From positions 1-11,037 of the forward strand of contig WLNS01000043.1 in the NCBI GenBank assembly GCA_009699665.1: a stretch of 11,037 nt of DNA, read 5' to 3'. The position numbers were made by a program, and so were the translations under genes. The DNA is from Actinomycetota bacterium (GTDB lineage: Bacteria > Actinomycetota > Actinomycetes > Actinomycetales > Microbacteriaceae). The notes beneath the pieces are model-generated. The model had not been told where the DNA came from, did no database searches, and saw only the letters and a program-made list of their open reading frames with translations. Shown here piece after piece: positions 6,297-11,037 of this stretch (positions are counted from its first letter, which is position 1; each line of letters begins with the position of its first letter).

Positions 6297-6997
6297 CACA
6301 CGCCTTCGGCATTACGCGGCGTCACTTCCGTCGCGTGCGCGTCGGTGACCGTTTCGCGCGCATGCGCGACCCTGGCCGGGTTAAGACCGCGGGCGATTCT
6401 CGTGCGAACGCGAGACAGAATGGCGAGAATGCCCGGGAAGAAAAACCGGGACGTGCGAAGTGAGCCGGGCGCAACGACCTGAACGACCTTCGACCAGACC
6501 GTGCCGTCCGGCCGGTACTCAATCCCGATCAAAAACTCGCCGACAAACGGCTCGGTATCCAACGTTCCGAGCGTTACCGAAGCCATATTTAGTTCGCGGT
6601 TGACGGCGACGACTCGAAAATGGCGTTCCCGACGACCACCGCGGCCCCACGTGATGGTGACGACATCGCCGGGGGTGATGAAACTTCTTCCGTCGCGTGC
6701 ATAAACAACCTCGCCCGCACCCGAGGCGTGAGAGGCCGATTCACCGGCTGTCGTGTAACCATCTGCCGAGGCGCGCTTAACATGCTCAAGTCGAAATCCG
6801 GCCGCATCAATCATGCGCCACGACAGCAGGTTCTCTTCACACCAGTCAAACCGCTCCGCGCCGCTGCCGATATGCCACTGGGTGGCTGCCGAGCGAAAGC
6901 CGCGTGGTGGGTACGCCAAGACGTCGTCCGCGGCCGTTGCCCCGACCGCAGCATACGAGACGGCCTCGTCTTGAAAAGTTGACCGGCGGCGCGTCAC
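6296..6997 (-). CDS. DUF1990 family protein of unknown function
   Basis: A 233-residue soluble protein. Family hallmarks are the N-terminal YAAVGAT (residues 15-21), IGSGAERFDWCEENLLSWRM (43-62), a beta-rich centre with DVVTITWG (111-118) and HFRVVAV (126-132), and SVTLGTLDTEPFVGEFLIG followed by RPDGTVW (140-168). These match what I know of DUF1990, a family common in actinobacteria with no established biochemical activity. The last 40 or so residues are basic and probably lie outside the conserved domain. The GTG start (6997) overlaps the lepA TGA as GTGA. No strong Shine-Dalgarno sequence is visible, so it probably depends on translational coupling with lepA. Its own stop overlaps the hemW start. 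Family call is good; function is unknown. Confidence 0.85.
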   Translation of the reverse strand: MTRRRSTFQDEAVSYAAVGATAADDVLAYPPRGFRSAATQWHIGSGAERFDWCEENLLSWRMIDAAGFRLEHVKRASADGYTTAGESASHASGAGEVVYARDGRSFITPGDVVTITWGRGGRRERHFRVVAVNRELNMASVTLGTLDTEPFVGEFLIGIEYRPDGTVWSKVVQVVAPGSLRTSRFFFPGILAILSRVRTRIARGLNPARVAHARETVTDAHATEVTPRNAEGV

Positions 6998-8844
6998 GGC
7001 TTTTTCTTCGTCTCTTCATCGCCCTGGAGCGCCGCGATGAAGGCTTCCTGGGGCACCTCAACCCGGCCTACCATCTTCATGCGCTTCTTGCCCTCTTTCT
7101 GTTTCTCCAGCAGCTTGCGCTTGCGCGTGATGTCTCCGCCGTAGCACTTGGCAAGAACATCCTTGCGGATCGCGCTGATGGATTCCCGAGCAATGATGCG
7201 AGCGCCGATGGCCGCCTGAATGGGCACTTCGAACTGCTGCCGAGGAATGAGTTTCTTGAGTCGCTCGGTCATCACAACACCGTACGCGTAGGCCTTGTCT
7301 TTGTGCACAATCGCGCTAAACGCGTCAACCTGTTCACCCTGCAACAGGATGTCAACCTTCACCAGGTCGGCCTCTTGTTCGCCCGACGGCTCGTAATCGA
7401 GAGACGCGTAACCTTGCGTGCGCGACTTGAGGTGGTCAAAGAAGTCAAAAACAATCTCGCCGAGCGGCATGTTGTAACGAATCTCGACGCGGTCCTCACC
7501 GAGATACTCCATGCCCAACAAGGCTCCGCGGCGCGACTGACACAGTTCCATGATTGTTCCGACAAAGTCCTTGGGCGCCAAAATGCCCACTTTCACCATG
7601 GGCTCCGTGACCGTCTTGATTTTGCCCGTGGGGTATTCGCTGGGGTTGGTGACCTCGATGACCTTGCCGTCTTCGGTTGTCACTCCATAGGGCACGCTGG
7701 GCGCGGTGGCAATCAGATCGAGGCCGAACTCACGTTCCAGCCGTTCGGTGATGATTTCAAGATGCAACAATCCCAAGAAGCCGCAGCGAAAGCCAAAACC
7801 TAGGGCGACAGACGTTTCGGGCTCGTAGTTCAGCGACGCGTCAGACAATTTGAGCTTGTCAAGAGCCTCTCGAAGGTTGGGGTAGTCACTGCCGTCTATG
7901 GGATAGAGACCGGAGAACACCATGGGTTTGGGATCGGTGTATCCGGCCAGTGCCTGGGTGGCCGGCTTGGCCTGATCGGTGACCGTGTCGCCCACCTTGG
8001 ATTGGCGAACATCTTTTACGCCCGTAATGAGGTAGCCGACCTCACCCACACCCAGACCCTGTGATGGCGTGGGCTCGGGAGAGCTGACCCCGATCTCGAG
8101 GAGTTCGTGCGTTGCTCGCGTCGACATCATCTGAATGCGCTGACGCGGGGAAAGTTTGCCATCAATGACGCGAACGTAGGTGACGACGCCGCGGTAGGCG
8201 TCGTAAACGGAATCAAAAATCATGGCGCGTGCCGGAGCATTCGGGTCGCCAGCGGGCGGCGGAACGACCTCAACAACTCGGTCGAGAAGCTCCGCAACGC
8301 CCTGCCCCGTCTTTCCCGAAACACGAAAAACGTCTTCTGGCTTTCCGCCGATGAGGGAGGCGATCTCTTTGGCGTATTTTTCGGGATCTGCGGCGGGCAG
8401 GTCGATCTTGTTGAGCACCGGAATGATGGCGAGATCGTTGTCGAGCGCGAGATAAAGATTCGCCAACGTTTGAGCCTCGATGCCCTGGGCGGCATCGACG
8501 AGCAGAATGGCACCCTCACACGCGGCAAGCGAGCGAGATACCTCGTAGGTAAAGTCAACGTGACCGGGCGTATCGATCATGTTGAGAGCAAAAGATTGAC
8601 CGGCGACCTCCCAGGGCATGCGAACCGCTTGGGACTTAATGGTGATACCGCGCTCTCGCTCGATGTCCATGCGGTCGAGGTATTGAGCGCGCATCGACCG
8701 CTCATCCACGATGCCCGTAATTTGTAGCATTCGGTCGGCTAACGTCGACTTTCCGTGGTCGATGTGCGCAATGATGCAAAAATTGCGAATTTTGGCGGGC
8801 TCCGTCGAGGCTGGCGTCAGCGGAGTGCGGGCACGAGGAGACAT
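6994..8844 (-). CDS. lepA: Elongation factor 4 (LepA), ribosome-associated GTPase
   Basis: A 616-residue translational GTPase that binds the ribosome and influences back-translocation, initiation and ribosome assembly. G motifs: AHIDHGKST at 26-34 (G1), ERGITI at 64-69 (switch I), DTPGHVDF at 91-98 (G3) and NKIDLP at 145-150 (G4). The EF-G-like domains II, III and V follow. The LepA-specific C-terminal domain ends with GGDITRKRKLLEKQKEGKKRM, and the RQQFEVPIQAAIGARIIARE stretch before it is characteristic of LepA rather than EF-G. The ATG at 8844 has GGAGG (8849-8853) with a 4-nt spacer. Length is normal for actinobacterial LepA, whose N-terminus is about 20 residues longer than in E. coli. 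It is the first gene of the lepA-DUF1990-hemW operon and is divergent from rpsT. Confidence 0.98.
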   Translation of the reverse strand: MSPRARTPLTPASTEPAKIRNFCIIAHIDHGKSTLADRMLQITGIVDERSMRAQYLDRMDIERERGITIKSQAVRMPWEVAGQSFALNMIDTPGHVDFTYEVSRSLAACEGAILLVDAAQGIEAQTLANLYLALDNDLAIIPVLNKIDLPAADPEKYAKEIASLIGGKPEDVFRVSGKTGQGVAELLDRVVEVVPPPAGDPNAPARAMIFDSVYDAYRGVVTYVRVIDGKLSPRQRIQMMSTRATHELLEIGVSSPEPTPSQGLGVGEVGYLITGVKDVRQSKVGDTVTDQAKPATQALAGYTDPKPMVFSGLYPIDGSDYPNLREALDKLKLSDASLNYEPETSVALGFGFRCGFLGLLHLEIITERLEREFGLDLIATAPSVPYGVTTEDGKVIEVTNPSEYPTGKIKTVTEPMVKVGILAPKDFVGTIMELCQSRRGALLGMEYLGEDRVEIRYNMPLGEIVFDFFDHLKSRTQGYASLDYEPSGEQEADLVKVDILLQGEQVDAFSAIVHKDKAYAYGVVMTERLKKLIPRQQFEVPIQAAIGARIIARESISAIRKDVLAKCYGGDITRKRKLLEKQKEGKKRMKMVGRVEVPQEAFIAALQGDEETKKKP

Positions 8845-8903
8845 AGCCCCTCCAGTCTCCCATGTCTCATCCCTCCGTTTTCTCCAAAAGCGAAAGGTGC
8901 TGG

Positions 8904-8910
8904 TAGCCTA
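8904..8910. promoter_or_regulatory. Candidate shared -10 of divergent rpsT and lepA promoters
   Basis: The 7-mer TAGCCTA reads TAGCCT on the plus strand (8904-8909), preceded by TGG as in an extended -10. It reads TAGGCT on the minus strand (8910-8905). Both fit the TAnnnT form of the element. Plus-strand initiation near 8916 would give rpsT a leader of about 125 nt, and minus-strand initiation near 8898 would give lepA a leader of about 55 nt. The -35 regions are poor in both directions (TCTCCA at 8881-8886 for rpsT). Confidence 0.4.
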
Positions 8911-8998
8911 AACAAGGACTTTTGCGGGAACCCACACTCGCGAGGTTTGTGCCAGGCGCCCCTCTATCGCTGAACACAACACCAGCAGTCAACTTCAC

Positions 8999-9016
8999 TC
9001 GCGCGATAAAGCGCGA
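8999..9016 (+). promoter_or_regulatory. Hairpin in the rpsT leader, upstream of the ribosome site
   Basis: TCGCGC (8999-9004) and GCGCGA (9011-9016) are perfectly complementary around the loop GATAAA. The hairpin ends 13 nt before the GAAGG ribosome site. S20 represses its own translation in E. coli, so a structured leader could serve autoregulation here, but the hairpin alone does not show this. An 8-bp palindrome CTCGCGAG (8937-8944) lies further upstream in the same leader. Confidence 0.35.
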
Positions 9017-9041
9017 CGTGACAACTAACGAAGGTATGTAC

Positions 9042-9302
9042 GTGGCAAATATCAAGTCGCAAATCAAGCGCAACCTCACCAATGCGAAAGCGCAAGAGCG
9101 CAACAAAGCTGTCAAGAGCGAGGTCAAGACCGCGGTTCGGTCGGCCCGCGCGGCCATTGCGAGCGGCGACAAGGCGGCCGCCACCAGCGCCGTGAGCGTC
9201 GCTGCCCGAAAAATCGATAAGGCTGTGAGCAAGGGCGTTCTGCACAAGAACCAGGGCGCCAATCGCAAGTCGGCTATTGCCGCCAAGGCAGCCGCACTCT
9301 AG
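9042..9302 (+). CDS. rpsT: 30S ribosomal protein S20
   Basis: S20 is a primary 16S rRNA-binding protein that nucleates 30S assembly. The 86-residue sequence opens with the family motif (V/M)ANIKSQIKRN. It is rich in Lys, Arg and Ala, with long helical stretches, and ends with GVLHKNQGANRKSAIAAKAAAL, which matches the conserved S20 C-terminus. The start is GTG at 9042, with GAAGG (9030-9034) 7 nt upstream. An ATG at 9036 is also in frame but lies only 1 nt from the GAAGG, and the frame remains open further upstream, so neither supports a longer protein. The length is normal for S20. The gene is transcribed alone, divergent from lepA and convergent with holA, with a leader long enough to hold regulatory structure. 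Confidence 0.97.
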   Translation: MANIKSQIKRNLTNAKAQERNKAVKSEVKTAVRSARAAIASGDKAAATSAVSVAARKIDKAVSKGVLHKNQGANRKSAIAAKAAAL

Positions 9303-9321
9303 ACATAAAAGATGAGGCACG

Positions 9322-9344
9322 GGCTTCGCTTCGGCGGAGCCTTT
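9322..9344 (+). terminator. UUCG-loop hairpin, probable rpsT terminator
   Basis: GGCTTCGC (9322-9329), loop TTCG (9330-9333) and GCGGAGCC (9334-9341) form an 8-bp stem with one G-U pair and a C(UUCG)G tetraloop, followed by TTT. A longer outer pairing is possible between ACGGGC (9319-9324) and GCCCGT (9345-9350), which competes with the base of the inner stem. The U tract is short, so termination may be incomplete. It lies 20 nt after the rpsT stop, in the gap before convergent holA; the minus strand has no U tract after the hairpin. Confidence 0.6.
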
Positions 9345-9365
9345 GCCCGTTAACGCGGCTGCTCA

Positions 9366-10394
9366 TTAGCGCAGACCGTAGTTCGCAACAACGCTCACCA
9401 TGCGCTCGAGGGCAAAAATGGAATCGCGTGTCGCGCCTTTTACGTTGGCGTCGGCGTCGGCGACCGCCACGATAGCGGTTGCCAGGCCTCCTTCGCTCCA
9501 GCCGTTCAGGTCACGGCGGGCGCGATCGATTTGCCAAGGAGCGGCACCGATGGCACCGGCCAGTTCTGCCGACGAACGCCGATCGCCCATCACCCGCGCC
9601 ATGACGCGCAACTTGCTGGCAAAAGCAGCCACAACGGGAACCGGATCGGATCCTGACTCGAGTGCATTGCGCAGTGCAACCAGGGCATCACCGGGGCGTC
9701 CGGCGATAGCTATGTCGGCGACACGGAACGCCGTCGCCTCCGAGCGCCCCCCGTAGTAGGTATCGACGTCTCGTTCGTCAATGTCTCCCGACGTATCCGA
9801 CATGAGTTGTTGGCAAGCGGCAGCCAACTCGGACCCGCTCGACGAGAAGGCGGCCACGAGACCACGCACCGCACCGGGCGTGATGCGCCGTCCGCCCGCA
9901 TCGAACTCTGCGAGAGCAAATTCAAACTTGTCGTTATCAGACTTGAGTTCATCAACAATGATCTCAATACCGCCGCCCGCGCCGGCGCGAATGGTGTCGA
10001 GGATCTTCTTGCCGCGCACCCCACCCGAGTGACGCAAGACGAGAGTGGTGTCGGCGTCGGGATATTCAAGATAGCTGACCACATCCTCGATGAAGTCATC
10101 GGTGCACTTCTCTACCGCTGACACGCGAATCAATCGTGGTTCGCCAAACAATGACGGGCTGGCCAGCGTCAGCAGCTGACCGGCCGCATACGATGTCGCA
10201 TCGACGTCGGAAACTTCAAGCGCGGGATCGGCGTCGCGCAACTGTTGGCGCACCGCCGTGGTGGCTCGCTCCGCAAGGAATTCCTCTGGGCCGGTCACCA
10301 AGACAACGGTTGCCGGACGCGCCTCGCGCCACCCCAATTGCGGGATGGCAACAGAGGTCTTGACTTTGCTTGCTCGACCCGATGTTGTGGCCAC
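9366..10394 (-). CDS. holA: DNA polymerase III subunit delta (clamp loader)
   Basis: The delta subunit opens the beta sliding clamp within the clamp-loader complex. The 342-residue sequence shows the N-terminal VLVTGPEEFLAERA (about 31-44), SLFGEPRLIRV (81-91), LVLRHSGGVRGKKILD in the AAA+-like domain, the segment ITPGAVRGLVAAFSSSGSEL, and a helical C-terminal collar domain with PWQIDRARRDL. As usual for delta, no Walker A motif is present. The GTG at 10394 has AAGGG 7 nt upstream. An ATG at 10401 is in another frame. Positioned 36 nt downstream of comEC on the same strand, an arrangement common in bacteria, so co-transcription is likely. No terminator-like hairpin is seen between the two genes. 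Confidence is high from the N-terminal motifs, length and context. Confidence 0.93.
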   Translation of the reverse strand: MATTSGRASKVKTSVAIPQLGWREARPATVVLVTGPEEFLAERATTAVRQQLRDADPALEVSDVDATSYAAGQLLTLASPSLFGEPRLIRVSAVEKCTDDFIEDVVSYLEYPDADTTLVLRHSGGVRGKKILDTIRAGAGGGIEIIVDELKSDNDKFEFALAEFDAGGRRITPGAVRGLVAAFSSSGSELAAACQQLMSDTSGDIDERDVDTYYGGRSEATAFRVADIAIAGRPGDALVALRNALESGSDPVPVVAAFASKLRVMARVMGDRRSSAELAGAIGAAPWQIDRARRDLNGWSEGGLATAIVAVADADANVKGATRDSIFALERMVSVVANYGLR

Positions 10395-10430
10395 GACTCA
10401 TCCCTTGACGCGCTAACGAATAATGCCAGC

Positions 10431-11037
10431 CTAACCAGCGCCGAGGTCAGCTTTCTCGTGCCACACGCTGAGGTTGTTGCCGTCACTTGAAATCAACACC
10501 AGCCCCTGACGATCGGTGCGCACAATGGTCGAACCCAGCGATGTGAGTAGCCGCAGTATCTTTGCCGTCGGATGTCCGTAACCGTTGTCGCGACCCACCG
10601 AAACAAGGGCGAGACGCGGATGCAATCTGGTGGTGAGCGAGGCCGACTGGTCTGCAGAACCGTGGTGTGCGACCTTGAGAATGTCGACACCGGTCAACGC
10701 AGGGTACTTTGCGAGTAGTGCATCTTGAGCGTCTTCACCGAGATCGGCCAGAAACATTCCCGAAAAGTTTGGCGTTCTCACGCGCAGTGAAATGCTTCCG
10801 GGGTTTCCGCCCTGCATGTCTGGGTGGCCGGGCGCTGGCCACAGAATTTCGCAGGTCGTATCGCCGAGAGTTATCTGCTGACCGGCGAGTGCGCGCACAA
10901 CGGTAATGCCGTGGGCGGCAAGATCACGGATCACCCATTCATCGCCAGCTCGTTGCGGAGCAGAAATGAGAACCGTTGAGGCCTTTCCAAACAAAACTGA
11001 CGATCCACCGGCGTGGTCCTGGTCGAAGTGTGTCAGC
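10431..11037 (-). CDS. comEC: ComEC/Rec2 DNA uptake protein, C-terminal metallo-beta-lactamase domain (5' part beyond right edge)
   Basis: Only the last 201 or so codons are visible. The reading frame stays open to the right edge, so this is the C-terminus of a larger protein; internal TTG codons such as the one at 10994 are not the real start. ComEC is the polytopic inner-membrane channel for transforming single-stranded DNA, and many members carry a C-terminal metallo-beta-lactamase-like domain thought to degrade one strand. Visible here are the THFDQDHAGG metal motif (11033-11004), FLADLGEDAQ, VDILKVAHHGS and SVGRDNGYGHPTAKIL, then VRTDRQGLVLI at the end. The metal-binding residues I would expect are present, so the domain does not look degenerate. 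A stand-alone hydrolase is possible in principle, but the location directly before holA argues for ComEC. Confidence 0.88.
   Translation of the reverse strand, partial: LTHFDQDHAGGSSVLFGKASTVLISAPQRAGDEWVIRDLAAHGITVVRALAGQQITLGDTTCEILWPAPGHPDMQGGNPGSISLRVRTPNFSGMFLADLGEDAQDALLAKYPALTGVDILKVAHHGSADQSASLTTRLHPRLALVSVGRDNGYGHPTAKILRLLTSLGSTIVRTDRQGLVLISSDGNNLSVWHEKADLGAG

Noticed and set aside
6904..7803. 299-codon open frame on the plus strand opposite lepA and the start of DUF1990
   Set aside because: Antisense to a strongly conserved LepA C-terminus; the translation looks like a shadow and no family is recognisable.
8922..9041. 40-residue N-terminal extension of S20 in the same frame
   Set aside because: S20 begins at (M/V)ANIKSQIKR, the GTG at 9042 has a well-placed GAAGG, and the extension has no ribosome site or similarity to S20.
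9446..9463. Short GCGTCG-type tandem repeat in holA
   Set aside because: It encodes ordinary Ala/Asp residues of the C-terminal domain (VADADAN) and is too short to be meaningful.
10395..10430. Possible terminator between comEC and holA
   Set aside because: I see no inverted repeat or T tract in these 36 nt; co-transcription is more likely.
1..11037. Search for a new defence, mobile or biosynthetic system
   Set aside because: Every gene-sized interval is filled by a recognisable core gene or a known DUF family. No repeats, integrase, toxin-antitoxin pair or unusual gene cluster is visible.

Overview
The window looks like ordinary core chromosome of an actinobacterium (Actinomycetota), most likely of the family Microbacteriaceae. 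This placement is an inference. It rests on the gene order comEC-holA / rpsT / lepA-DUF1990-hemW / hrcA-dnaJ2-rsmE-HIT-phoH-ybeY, on a DnaJ2-type chaperone encoded directly after hrcA, on frequent GTG and TTG starts, and on moderately high GC as judged by eye. I found no tRNA, rRNA, CRISPR array, insertion sequence, phage gene or attachment site, and no gene that looks recently transferred.

Layout. (1) Positions 1-4591 (minus strand) hold a tight cluster read from right to left: hrcA, dnaJ, rsmE, a HIT-family protein, phoH and ybeY, the last cut by the left edge. A CIRCE operator just upstream of hrcA marks it as a heat-shock operon controlled by its own repressor. Gaps are 44, 20 and 15 nt, and then the genes overlap. 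(2) Positions 4592-4726 are a divergent regulatory region with the CIRCE site, a candidate hrcA promoter and a promoter for a small membrane protein of the DUF4870 type (4727-5071, plus strand), which meets hemW tail to tail with a 7-bp gap. (3) Positions 5079-8844 (minus strand) hold lepA, a DUF1990 gene and hemW, joined by GTGA/TGATG stop-start overlaps, so probably one translationally coupled operon. (4) Positions 8845-9041 are a second divergent regulatory region, between lepA and rpsT, with a near-symmetric -10 element that could serve both directions and a hairpin in the rpsT leader. (5) rpsT (plus strand) ends at a UUCG-loop hairpin. (6) Positions 9366-11037 (minus strand) hold holA and the C-terminal part of comEC, cut by the right edge.

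How the genes fit together. Most of the window serves protein synthesis and its quality control: S20, EF4/LepA, RsmE (16S rRNA methylation), YbeY (rRNA maturation), DnaJ (folding) and HrcA (heat-shock control). The clearest regulatory point is that RNA-maturation genes lie downstream of the CIRCE-controlled hrcA-dnaJ pair. HolA (replication clamp loading), ComEC (DNA uptake) and HemW (heme handling) are neighbours rather than partners. I did not find a new biological system. The points worth a second look are regulatory: the possibly shared -10, the S20 leader, an overlapping ORF with its own Shine-Dalgarno sequence at the start of lepA, a G8 tract in hemW and several unusual start codons.
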